DNA of 64,000 nucleotides from Enhydrobacter sp. (GTDB lineage: Bacteria > Pseudomonadota > Alphaproteobacteria > Reyranellales > Reyranellaceae), in NCBI RefSeq assembly GCF_030246845.1, contig NZ_CP126889.1:62001-126000 (forward strand), given 5' to 3'. Under the pieces are notes generated by a model that saw only the letters and a program-made list of their open reading frames with translations, was not told the DNA's origin and did no database searches. This document shows positions 7,453-14,726 of this stretch, in pieces; position 1 is the first letter of the stretch; each line of letters starts with the position of its first letter. Made by a program: the position numbers and the translations under genes.

Positions 7453-9222
7453 CTACAGGTCGACGCGGTCGACGCCCCAGGTGATGCCGGCGATGTCGGG
7501 GAGCTCGCGGCCGTCGTCCTTGCCGATCTCGCTCCTGATCAGCGCCTCGAGCTTGCCGTTCATGGCCGCAAGCAGATCGGCGTTCTTCGCGCGATCGATC
7601 GCGAGATTGGCCATCTCGCCCGGATCCTCATCGAGGTCGTAGAGCTCGACGTCGTTCCATTTGAAGAGCTCGTCGAGCGTCGTCGGGCTGTTGTGGTCGA
7701 GCGGCGAGAAATAGCGCGTGAATCGGTACCGCCCGTCGAACGCCGAGCGGACGTGGCCGCGCTTCGTGAGGTCCGGCTTGTAGCCCACCCGCTTCGCTTC
7801 GGCCTTCGGATCCTTGCCGGCCATGACCGCCCTGGCGGCGAAGTCGAAGACGCCGCCGTCGTTGCTGGCGAGTCCCGAATAAGTGAAGAGCGTGGCCGGC
7901 CGCGCCGCGTCGACCGTCCGGCTGCCGGGATTGGCGAGCAGCGGCGACAGGTCCTTGCCGGGAAGCGCGCGGCCGGCGAGCTCCGCCGCCCGATCGGGCG
8001 CGACGCCCGCCATCGAGAGCAGCGTCGGAACGAAATCGATGTGGCCCGAGAGCGAGCGGCACTGCTGGCCGCCTTGGACGTCGGGATGGACGATATGGAG
8101 CGGCAGGTGCGTGGTCTCGCGGTAGGCGAACGGCCCCTTGCCGCGCAGGCCGTGGCTGCCCGCCATCTCGCCGTGGTCGGCGGTGAAGACCACGATCGTG
8201 TCCTGCGCGAGCTTCAACGCGTCGAGCTCGGCCAACAGCGCCTCGATCTGCTGATCCACGTTGCGGATGCAGTTCATGTAGTAGTCGTTGAAGCGCTTCC
8301 AGCGCGCGTCCTCGAGCGGCACGTTGCCGAGGATATAGTCCCAGATATGGTCGAACTCGCCATGCGCCCCGGGCCGTCCCGGCGCATCGAACGGCTGGCG
8401 CAGGCTCGCCGGGATCGGGATGTCCCAGCTCGCCCTGTAGAGGGCGTGCTCCGGCGCGCGCGCCGCGCGCAGACGCAGCCGGCCGGTATCCTGCACGCTC
8501 TCGCCCGGCGCATCGGTGTTGAAGTACATGACGTCGTGCGGATTGACGAAGCTCACGAACATGCACCACGGCTTGCCGTCGTCGCTGAGCGGCCGGCCCT
8601 TCGTGCGCAGCCAGTTGATGGCGCTGCCGGCCGTGATCTGGTCGAAGCTGTAGCCGCCCAGCGTATGGCCGATCAGGTCGCCCGGCGAGAAATTGTCGGC
8701 GAAGCCGTATCGCTCCATGCCCGGCGTCATGAACTTCTCGACCGAGTGCGTGTCGAAGTCGCGGCTGAGGTGCCACTTGCCCTTGTAGGCCGTGTAGTAG
8801 CCGGCCTTGCGCAGCATGTGGCCGATGGTCGGATGGCTGGTCGACAGGTCGCGCATCCACGGCACGTCGAGATTCTCGAACATGCCGTTGTCGGCCGTCT
8901 GCAGCCCGGTGACGATCACCGAGCGCGACGAGGTGCACATGGTCGCCGGACACTGGTGATTGGTGAAGGTGACGCCGCTCCGCTGCAGCCGCTCGTGGCC
9001 GGGCAGCGTGAGACCCTTGGGCCAGCTCGCGTGATAGCGCTCCTGGTCGGTGAAGACGAACAGGATGTTGAGCCCGGCCCGCGCCTTCGCCGGTGAGGGC
9101 GCCGCCGGCGTTTGCGCCCGCGCCGTGCCGATCAGGCCGGCGGCGAGAACCGACGCGGCGCCCGCGGCCTTCAGGAAATCGCGACGTATCGTGCCTTCCT
9201 GCACCGACAGGTCGTCCGACAT
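7453..9222 (-). CDS. Tat-exported sulfatase family hydrolase
   Basis: 589 aa from the ATG at 9222, which has GGAGGAG just upstream; a further ATG at 9234 is less well placed. The N-terminus carries a twin-arginine signal (IRRDFLKAAGAASVLAAGLI, cleavage near ARA-QTP). The body has LNILFVFTDQ (metal-binding Asp), the sulfatase signature C-T-S-S-R in PATMCTSSRS (the Cys would become formylglycine), YKGKWHLS, VVFTADHGEMAGSHGLRGKG and a C-terminal NVELYDLDEDPGEMANL-type motif. Known family reaction: hydrolysis of sulfate (sometimes phosphonate) esters; substrate not predictable. It is divergent from a TetR regulator with a palindrome between them. Confidence 0.9.
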   Translation of the reverse strand: MSDDLSVQEGTIRRDFLKAAGAASVLAAGLIGTARAQTPAAPSPAKARAGLNILFVFTDQERYHASWPKGLTLPGHERLQRSGVTFTNHQCPATMCTSSRSVIVTGLQTADNGMFENLDVPWMRDLSTSHPTIGHMLRKAGYYTAYKGKWHLSRDFDTHSVEKFMTPGMERYGFADNFSPGDLIGHTLGGYSFDQITAGSAINWLRTKGRPLSDDGKPWCMFVSFVNPHDVMYFNTDAPGESVQDTGRLRLRAARAPEHALYRASWDIPIPASLRQPFDAPGRPGAHGEFDHIWDYILGNVPLEDARWKRFNDYYMNCIRNVDQQIEALLAELDALKLAQDTIVVFTADHGEMAGSHGLRGKGPFAYRETTHLPLHIVHPDVQGGQQCRSLSGHIDFVPTLLSMAGVAPDRAAELAGRALPGKDLSPLLANPGSRTVDAARPATLFTYSGLASNDGGVFDFAARAVMAGKDPKAEAKRVGYKPDLTKRGHVRSAFDGRYRFTRYFSPLDHNSPTTLDELFKWNDVELYDLDEDPGEMANLAIDRAKNADLLAAMNGKLEALIRSEIGKDDGRELPDIAGITWGVDRVDL

Positions 9223-9270
9223 CGTCTCCTCCATGATTTCTGATGCGTCGATGCAATCTTATAGGCTTTG

Positions 9271-9299
9271 CCGTTTTTTAAACAACAGCTAAAAAATGG
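9271..9299. promoter_or_regulatory. Candidate operator between sulfatase and TetR genes
   Basis: An inverted repeat CCGTTTTTTA-N9-TAAAAAATGG (one mismatch) sits between the divergent sulfatase start (9222) and TetR start (9304). It is the only AT-rich stretch locally. By analogy with other divergently encoded TetR regulators it is likely the regulator's binding site and controls both genes (inference). Confidence 0.6.
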
Positions 9300-9303
9300 A
9301 ACG

Positions 9304-9993
9304 GTGCGCCGAACCCTGTCCCAGCCGCTGCCGCCCCTGCCCGCCGTCCTGGCCGACGGCCCGCTTGCCGGACCGCGCCCGCGCAAGCGCGAGCGGACGC
9401 GCCGGAACCTGATCACGGCGGCGGCGCGCGTCTACACCGCGCGCGGCGTGAGACGGGCCACCATCCGCGAAATCGCGGCGGCGGCGGAGATGACGCCGGT
9501 CACGATCTACAACCACTTCCGCTCGGAGGCCGAGATCGTCCAGGCGGTCGGCATCTGGATCGCGGACACGTTCTGCCGGCGCATCGTCGAAAGCTATGCC
9601 GACGTCGCGCGCGGCGCCGAGCGGATGGCGATCGGCTGCCGACGATTCCTGTGGCTGGCCGAGCAGAGCCCGCCCTGGGCGCTGCTGATCGCCGACGTGG
9701 CCGCGACAACGCCTGCCCTGATGGAGAAGATCGGCCACTACGTGCTGGCCGACCTGCGGCTCGGCCTGAGACAGAGGGAATTCCGTGCCGTCGGCGAGGC
9801 GGCCGCGCTCGACCTGGTGAGCGGCGCCATCCTGCAGGCGATGCGCCGGATCGCGAGCGGCCGGGCGCCGGCCGGTCACAGCACGGCGGTGGCGACCACG
9901 ATCCTGCGCGGCCTCGGCCTGCCTCCCGCCCGGGTACGCGCGATCCTGCGCCGGCCGCTGCCCGCGATGCCGCTTGCTCGCGGGGAAATGTAG
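9304..9993 (+). CDS. TetR family transcriptional regulator
   Basis: 229 aa from GTG 9304; the frame continues to a TTG at 9268, but that would place the start inside the palindrome. The N-terminal helix-turn-helix is clear: KRERTRRNLITAAARVYTAR, then TIREIAAAAEMTPVTIYNHF. The rest is a helical ligand-binding domain (for example SGAILQAMRRIASGRAPAG). It probably represses the divergent sulfatase and itself through the site at 9271-9299. The start codon is uncertain because neither candidate has a strong ribosome binding site. Confidence 0.85.
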   Translation: MRRTLSQPLPPLPAVLADGPLAGPRPRKRERTRRNLITAAARVYTARGVRRATIREIAAAAEMTPVTIYNHFRSEAEIVQAVGIWIADTFCRRIVESYADVARGAERMAIGCRRFLWLAEQSPPWALLIADVAATTPALMEKIGHYVLADLRLGLRQREFRAVGEAAALDLVSGAILQAMRRIASGRAPAGHSTAVATTILRGLGLPPARVRAILRRPLPAMPLARGEM

Positions 9994-10077
9994 GCAGCGG
10001 ATCGCAGAGAGAAGGTCCCCCGACCTCACTCCTGTAATGGCCTCTTCCTTCTCCCTTTCCGCTGCGAAACACCCTTC

Positions 10078-10150
10078 GTGTCATCCCGAGCACAGTGAGG
10101 GATCTTTCACAGCGTCGATCGATGATCCCTCGCTCCGCTCGGGATGACAC
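10078..10150. repeat. Full TGTCATCCCGAGC palindromic repeat
   Basis: Reads GTGTCATCCCGAGC, a short arm GAGGGATCTTTC, a central GTCGATCGATG segment, then the reverse complement GATCCCTCGCTCCGCTCGGGATGACAC. It has two nested inverted repeats and lies between the TetR gene and the end of the TPR gene. Confidence 0.85.
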
Positions 10151-10224
10151 CGTTCTTGCAACCTGCGTCTCTCGACCTCGCGGCGCCCGGGACGACGATG
10201 ACATCGTCCTGGACGCGGCGCGCT

Positions 10225-11523
10225 CTACGCGAACCCGGCGACCGGCACCGAGGGGCGGCGCTCGGGCTTCTGCGCGGCGACGAGCTTGCGCGCGGCGGGG
10301 GCGCGGCCGGCCTTGATGTAGGCGGCGATCAGCGTGTTGCGGATCAGGTCGCGCTGGGCGCGGCTGCCGCCGATGCGGACCGTGCCGGCGAGCGCCGCTT
10401 CGAGCTCGGCGACGGCGCCCGGCCAGTCGCCCCTGCCGTAGGCGGCGAGCCCGCGCGCGAGCTGCGGCACGACCTCGCCGGCCGGCGATCGGCCGGACGC
10501 CGCCCGTTCCTCGAGCTCGGCCACGATGCGCGCGAGCGTCTCGCTATCGCCCGCCGCCACGGCGGCGAGCGCGCGATGGACATCGACGAAGGCGACGCCC
10601 GCCCTGGGAAAGGATTTCTGGGTGTAGCCGTGCACCGCCTGCCACGCCTCGGCCTCGTGCGGCTCGCCCGCCAGCTCGGCGCGCCACAGGAAGGACGGCG
10701 CATCGGTGGCGACGTTCAGCGCCGGTCCCCAGGCCCCGCCGGGACGGACCTGCGCCTGGTAGATCCGCCACGCCCGCGCCGCGTCGCCCAGCGTCAGCGC
10801 GAACATCGCGATGTGCCAGGAGATGTGGCAGTGCATCAGCCCCTCGCGCGGATAGTCCGGCAGCCAGGCGTCGAGATAGTCGAGCGCGGCGCGGTCCTCG
10901 CCCTGCTCATAGAGCACATGCGCCTTGATGTGCGCGCCGTGCGCGTTCCCGGGATTGGCCGCCATGCTGCGCTCGATCAGGTCGCGCGCCTCGTCGAGCC
11001 GGCCGACCTCCTCCAGCGCGAAGGCGTAGACCGACTGGAACCACCAGTCCTCGGCGAGATGGGGACGCAGCGTCTCGAGGAATTGGACCTGCTCGGGCTC
11101 GCGTTCCTGCCGGCCGCTGAAGCCGATCAGGCCGAACACGCCGGTGGCCGGCGCCGCCACCATGGCATCCCGCGGATGCTCGGCGAGATGCGCGCGCGTG
11201 GCGGCGAGCGCCTCGACCGGCTTGCCCTCGATCGCGAGGCAGAGCGCCTCGACATGGCTCTGCTCGCGCGGCGTCGCCGCGGCGGCGAGCGCGCGCGCCT
11301 TCGCCGCCGCCTCGCGCGCGCCGGCGACATCGGCCATCAGGAACAGCGCGCGGGCGAGCGCGGCATGGGCGAGCGCGAAGCCGGGATCGGCCTCGACCGC
11401 CCGCCTGAGCCGGGCCTTGTCGCCGGCGCCGGCGGCGAGCACGCCGTCGCAGCCGGCGATATAGGCCTCGCGCGCGGCGTCGGAGGCGGTGCTGATCGAA
11501 AGTCCGTAGCGGTCGGTGAGCAT
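10225..11523 (-). CDS. Tetratricopeptide-repeat protein
   Basis: 432 aa, alpha-helical throughout with TPR-like units such as LRRAVEADPGFALAHAALAR, LIERSMAANPGNAHGAHIKA and LARGLAAYGRGDWPGAVAEL. No signal peptide. The arrangement resembles TPR-38-type proteins. ATG 11523 is preferred over the GTG at 11532. A strong terminator hairpin on the same strand lies 26 bp upstream of the start (11541-11577), so the gene must have a promoter in the short gap or depend on read-through of the unit ending there. Confidence 0.75.
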   Translation of the reverse strand: MLTDRYGLSISTASDAAREAYIAGCDGVLAAGAGDKARLRRAVEADPGFALAHAALARALFLMADVAGAREAAAKARALAAAATPREQSHVEALCLAIEGKPVEALAATRAHLAEHPRDAMVAAPATGVFGLIGFSGRQEREPEQVQFLETLRPHLAEDWWFQSVYAFALEEVGRLDEARDLIERSMAANPGNAHGAHIKAHVLYEQGEDRAALDYLDAWLPDYPREGLMHCHISWHIAMFALTLGDAARAWRIYQAQVRPGGAWGPALNVATDAPSFLWRAELAGEPHEAEAWQAVHGYTQKSFPRAGVAFVDVHRALAAVAAGDSETLARIVAELEERAASGRSPAGEVVPQLARGLAAYGRGDWPGAVAELEAALAGTVRIGGSRAQRDLIRNTLIAAYIKAGRAPAARKLVAAQKPERRPSVPVAGFA

Positions 11524-11540
11524 GGCGGTCACTCAACCGC

Positions 11541-11692
11541 AAAAAAGACCCCGCCGCAACGAGGGCAGCGGCGGGGCAAGTCTTCGCTCATACGATCGGG
11601 GACCCCTCTGATCGCTGGCACAGCGGCGAACCACACCCGGATTTTCGCCGCCCGCGAAAGTTGCGCGAGGCGCCGGCGCGGAGCCAGTGACC
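11541..11692 (-). ncRNA. Candidate small RNA A (box CGGTCACTGG to terminator)
   Basis: On the minus strand the box CGGTCACTGG (11692-11683) is followed 152 nt downstream by a GC-rich hairpin (stem CCCCGCCGC/GCGGCGGGG, 11577-11549) and TTTTTT at 11546-11541. No open reading frame of note fits. The 43 bp around and upstream of the box (11683-11726) are identical to those of unit B. The same architecture is seen at 12306, 17672, 22151 and 46758. Confidence 0.5.
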
Positions 11693-11829
11693 GTTCGGCC
11701 ACACGCGCGGCCAAAGCTGTGGCCGTGCTGTCGGAACACGACAACGGTGTCACGGCTTTCCGCTCGGATGACACCGTTCGTCGCCGCGCTATAGTCACAA
11801 GGAAACAGCGCGGCAGAAGGAGCAAGAAC

Positions 11830-12306
11830 ATGGTGCAGTTGAACGAGGTGCGCGCCGGCGAGCGCACGGTGGCGCTGCCCGCGCACACCGACGCGGGCAT
11901 CTACTTCATCGGCACGATCCGCACGCCCTGGACCGACCGTCGCGCCGCGCCGCGCCAGGGCTGCACCGATGGACCGCCCTGCCGCATCGAGGTCGCGCCG
12001 CCGTGGGACCAGGGCCTCGACGGCATTGCCCGGTTCGCGCGACTCGAGGTGCTCTACTGGCTGCACCGGTCGCGCCGCGACCTCGTGCTGCAAAGCCCGC
12101 GCGACGACGGCGCGGTGCGCGGCACCTTCGCGCTGCGCTCGCCGGCGCGGCCCAACCCGATCGGCAGCGCGATCGTCGAGCTCGTGACGGTCGAGGGACC
12201 GGTGCTGGTCGTGCGCGGCCTCGACTGCCTCGACGGCACGCCGCTCGTCGACCTCAAGCCCGACCGCAGCCTGTTCCGGCCGCCCGCGCGCGAAGGCGGC
12301 GCCTGA
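11830..12306 (+). CDS. trmO: TrmO-like tRNA (t6A37) N6-methyltransferase
   Basis: 158 aa, TsaA/TrmO beta-barrel family. Visible motifs: GIYFIGTIRTPW near the N-terminus, FARLEVLYWLHRS, the signature SPARPNPIGSAIVELV, and GLDCLDGTPLVDLKPDRS. The characterised TrmO of E. coli N6-methylates t6A at tRNA position 37 using SAM; this protein carries the core motifs but is short, lacking the C-terminal extension. AAGGAG precedes the ATG by 8 nt. The transcript would run into the inverted repeat at 12312-12337. Confidence 0.85.
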   Translation: MVQLNEVRAGERTVALPAHTDAGIYFIGTIRTPWTDRRAAPRQGCTDGPPCRIEVAPPWDQGLDGIARFARLEVLYWLHRSRRDLVLQSPRDDGAVRGTFALRSPARPNPIGSAIVELVTVEGPVLVVRGLDCLDGTPLVDLKPDRSLFRPPAREGGA

Positions 12307-12442
12307 AAAAAGCCCCGCCGCGAGGAAGCGGCGGGGCAGTTTCTCATCGGGACACATGATCGAAAGCACGTGCGGCAGTCACACCCAGAAGACCTGCCGC
12401 GCCCACACCCTGCGCCGGCCCCTCCCGCCCCGCCAGTGACCG
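12306..12442 (-). ncRNA. Candidate small RNA B (box CGGTCACTGG to terminator)
   Basis: Minus-strand unit: box CGGTCACTGG at 12442-12433, a GCTTTCGATCATGTG block, then a hairpin GCCCCGCCGC...GCGGCGGGGC and TTTTTT ending at 12306, 137 nt in total. The terminator overlaps the trmO stop region and can act in both directions. Upstream sequence (12443-12475) duplicates that of unit A. Confidence 0.5.
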
Positions 12443-12475
12443 TTCGGCCACACGCGCGGCCAAAGCTGTGGCCGT
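12433..12475. repeat. 43-bp exact repeat of 11683-11726, contains a GGCCACA palindrome
   Basis: Both copies contain the inverted repeat GGCCACA-N14-TGTGGCC plus the CCAGTGACCG box. Each lies upstream of a plus-strand gene (trmO and the cupin) and at the head of a minus-strand sRNA candidate, so it may be a bidirectional promoter or regulator-binding site. Confidence 0.7.
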
Positions 12476-12510
12476 CTGTGCTAAGCTCGGGCGCGGCGAT
12501 GGAGGCGGCC

Positions 12511-12777
12511 ATGGACCGGCAGACGTTCGAGGCGGAACTCAGGCGCGAAGGCTACGATGTGCTGACCAGCACGACGGCGGCGGCGAAGGTCAATCCCGAG
12601 CACAGCCATCCGTTCGACGTGAAGGCGCTGGTGCTGAAGGGCGCGATCACCTTGACCTGGAACGGCAGGAGCCAGACCTTCAAGCCGGGCGAGACCTTCG
12701 GCATGCCGCGCGGTTGCCGGCACTTCGAGAGCTACGGCCCGGCAGGCGCGGTGCTCCTGCTCGGCCGCCGGATGTGA
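12511..12777 (+). CDS. Small cupin-domain protein
   Basis: 88 aa. Start at the second ATG (12511), which has GGAGG 5-6 nt upstream; the ATG at 12499 is the alternative. A single cupin barrel is visible: HSHPFDVKALVLKGAITLTW, then GETFGMPRGCRHFESYGPAG. The HxH pair and the later His could bind a metal. Such one-domain cupins range from sensors to isomerases; the function is not predictable. It ends 28 bp before a convergent hypothetical gene. Confidence 0.75.
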   Translation: MDRQTFEAELRREGYDVLTSTTAAAKVNPEHSHPFDVKALVLKGAITLTWNGRSQTFKPGETFGMPRGCRHFESYGPAGAVLLLGRRM

Positions 12778-12805
12778 CGGCGATCAGGGATCGGTCGCGC
12801 CGGTC

Positions 12806-13108
12806 CTATCGGGCCGCGCCGGCATGGACCACCGCGCGGCCCTTGAGCCGCTTGCCCTTGTCCCACAGGAAGCCGGTGAAGACGCCGATGTCGCGCCGGG
12901 CGCCGGTGCGCGCACAGTAGTCGGCGAACTCGTCGGCCGTCACCTCGACCAGGCGCACCTCGTGATGACGCGCGACCAGCCGCGCGATCTCGCGCTCCTG
13001 GCGCTCGCGCCAGCGCGCATAGGGCTCGGCCGGATAGAGCCTGATCGAGCGCTGGAGCGCCAGATGCTCCGCCTCGTCCCGGACATCGGCCAGATAGCGG
13101 GTCGCCAT
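12806..13108 (-). CDS. Hypothetical protein, 100 aa
   Basis: Starts at ATG 13108 with GAGGGTGG upstream. Sequence MATRYLADVRDEAEHLALQR, a basic helical middle (ARWRERQEREIARLVARHHE) and an end KGKRLKGRAVVHAGAAR. No signal peptide or membrane segment. No family is recognised. The longer open frame to 13225 is not supported by codon use. Confidence 0.6.
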   Translation of the reverse strand: MATRYLADVRDEAEHLALQRSIRLYPAEPYARWRERQEREIARLVARHHEVRLVEVTADEFADYCARTGARRDIGVFTGFLWDKGKRLKGRAVVHAGAAR

Positions 13109-13237
13109 GAACCACCCTCGGGGTGACAACGCACTATCTGCAACCATATGACAAATTCTCAAGAAAACGGAATAAGAGACTGATCCAGCTACATCTTTGT
13201 CACCACAGTGTGGCCGCCCGGCCACAGCCTCCGAACG

Positions 13238-13635
13238 TCAGGTCGAGGCCAGATACGCTGCCGGACCAAGAATCTGCACACCGCGCCATGGGTTCAGGAT
13301 CTGGAGATCACTGTCGCTGCTGACGATGATGCCTGCACCGGCGGCGAGGGCCAGTTCCAGATACATGTTGTCCTTCGGGTCGCGGCACTCGGCAATTCGC
13401 ACGGAAGGCTCGAACCAGATCGCCGTGCTCCTGAGAGCGTCCAGGAAGCGTTGACGCCGTTCGGCAGAAAGCGCGCGGGCGAACTTTGATCTTCCGAGAA
13501 CGGCGGCTATCTCTGCGGCGACATCGGCCGACAGCGCAAGAAGATCGATCTCCTCGGCACGCATAGCGCCCGTTCGGGAACGCTGTCGGATTTCAAGGCG
13601 GCGCCGACAAGGGTCGAGGCGTCGAAGATGATCAA
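13238..13635 (-). pseudogene. PIN-domain toxin (VapC-like), frameshifted
   Basis: A TTG at 13635 overlaps the antitoxin stop (TTGA) and begins LIIFDASTLVGAALKSDSVP, the normal start of a PIN_3-type toxin with its catalytic Asp. At about 13561-13572 the frame shifts: the rest (AEEIDLLALSADVAAEIAAV, ECRDPKDN, IIVSSDSDLQILNP) continues in the next frame, as if one base were deleted. The full-length PIN ribonuclease cannot be made unless this is a sequencing error. Catalytic residues of the second half (D in ECRDPKDN, SSDSD) are intact, so decay looks recent. Confidence 0.75.
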
Positions 13636-13877
13636 GTCTTGCGGCCGCGATCATTCTTGTGGGCCGCCAGCTCGGCGTCGATCTCCATATCGCTTAGCCC
13701 GCCCTGGCGCGCCTCTGCCTTGAGGTCGGAGATCGCCCGCGCCAGCGGGCTCGGGCCAGCTCGAGGGCGCAGGACGCGGCTTACCAAGCGGCCGACCGCT
13801 TCCCGGTTGCGCGCATCGGCCATTGCCGCCGCCACCTCGGGCTCGACCGGGATGGTTACGTCCACTGTCTTGTTCAT
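13632..13877 (-). CDS. Antitoxin of a VapBC-like module
   Basis: 81 aa from ATG 13877 with GGAGG upstream: MNKTVDVTIPVEPEVAAAMA followed by NREAVGRLVSRVLRPRAG and a charged tail that would wrap the toxin. It overlaps the start of the PIN toxin by 4 bp. No clear DNA-binding motif name can be given, but the size, order and overlap fit antitoxins of PIN toxins. A palindrome at 13891-13907 just upstream fits autoregulation. Confidence 0.7.
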   Translation of the reverse strand: MNKTVDVTIPVEPEVAAAMADARNREAVGRLVSRVLRPRAGPSPLARAISDLKAEARQGGLSDMEIDAELAAHKNDRGRKT

Positions 13878-13890
13878 CGCCGCCTCCAGA

Positions 13891-13907
13891 ATTGTAACCA
13901 TAACAAT
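13891..13907. promoter_or_regulatory. Candidate operator of the antitoxin-toxin pair
   Basis: Imperfect palindrome ATTGTAA-CCA-TAACAAT ends 13 bp before the antitoxin start codon. On the minus strand a TATGGTTACAAT stretch within it could serve as a -10 region, so binding would block transcription (inference). Confidence 0.45.
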
Positions 13908-14010
13908 CCGACAATCTCCTGCATATCGGCTGCGACCGCTGCCCGGACCGGCGCGTCCGAGATACACAGAATATGACCTCGCTGGTCAGAGATCCGACAT
14001 GTCTTTTTCG

Positions 14011-14023
14011 GATCCGAATCGGA
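14011..14023. promoter_or_regulatory. Short palindrome in an AT-rich promoter-like region
   Basis: ATCCGA-A-TCGGAT is a perfect 13-bp palindrome followed by AT-rich sequence (ATAAAAATCGCATATTTTCG). It lies between the antitoxin gene and the small membrane gene at 14142. A second partial ATCCGA lies 20 bp to the left. Possible regulator site; no protein can be named. Confidence 0.3.
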
Positions 14024-14141
14024 TAAAAATCGCATATTTTCGTCCAATCGTCCGACGGCAGAGCGTCATCGCCCTGCAACATCCTGGCCTTAAGACGGCA
14101 GAACCAATGCCGTGTCGTTCGTCTCCCGGGGAGAACGCGCC

Positions 14142-14366
14142 ATGACGATCCGTGCCCTGCAGGAAATGCTGCTCCTGGGCGGCCTCGCGCTCATCGCGAC
14201 GGGCCTGCCCGCCCTGGAGATCTTCCTCAACCGGAAGTATCCGCTCCCGCCCGAGCAGGAGGAGCAACGCCGGCGGGCGATCGCCGCCGCCCGCGACCGC
14301 CGTCCGCACGCGCCGGCAACGCCGGTGCGCGGCCCGGCGCCGATCGCGGCCGGACGGCCTGCCTGA
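14142..14366 (+). CDS. Small single-pass membrane protein
   Basis: 74 aa from ATG 14142 with GGGGAGAA upstream. One hydrophobic helix (LQEMLLLGGLALIATGLPAL) near the N-terminus and a basic, Pro/Ala-rich cytoplasmic tail. No family is recognised. The neighbour at 14388 converges with it (21 bp apart). Confidence 0.55.
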   Translation: MTIRALQEMLLLGGLALIATGLPALEIFLNRKYPLPPEQEEQRRRAIAAARDRRPHAPATPVRGPAPIAAGRPA

Positions 14367-14387
14367 GACTCGCTTCCTTTCCGCGAC

Positions 14388-14618
14388 TCAGCCGTCGCGG
14401 GCGGCGGCCATGGTCGCGGTCCAGCGCGCCAGCGCCGGGAGCACGACCCGGTCGTAGATCGCCTGTTCCCGGGCGCTGAGCGACGCCAGGCCCTGGTGTG
14501 CGGCCTGTTGCGCAATGGCGTAGGCCGGCGTGCCGCTCTCGATCTCGCCGTCCGCCAGCAGGCCCTCGATTGCCCAGAGCAGATCGCTGTCGGGTTGATG
14601 TCCGCTGACTGATGCCAT
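14388..14618 (-). CDS. Hypothetical protein, 76 aa
   Basis: Start ATG 14618 preceded by AAGGGGG. Soluble helical protein: DSDLLWAIEGLLADGEIESG, TPAYAIAQQAAHQGLASLSA, EQAIYDRVVLPALARWTA. The pattern GTPAYGIAQQVAxxGLxxLSxxQ is common in small proteobacterial proteins of unknown role. No operon partner. Confidence 0.65.
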   Translation of the reverse strand: MASVSGHQPDSDLLWAIEGLLADGEIESGTPAYAIAQQAAHQGLASLSAREQAIYDRVVLPALARWTATMAAARDG

Positions 14619-14726
14619 CCTCGCCCCCTTCCCGCGCAGATGGTGTCGGCTTTCGCCGGCAGTGCACGAACCGCATCGATTGTAGGTCGCGGCCCGGGCG
14701 GGGCAAGGCAAAACGGACTCTTTTCG

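Noticed and set aside
13561-13967. Full-length 138-aa and 111-aa frames as the real toxin and antitoxin
   Set aside because: The 138-aa frame starts with non-PIN sequence; the true PIN start is in another frame. The antitoxin starts at 13877, where a ribosome binding site is present.
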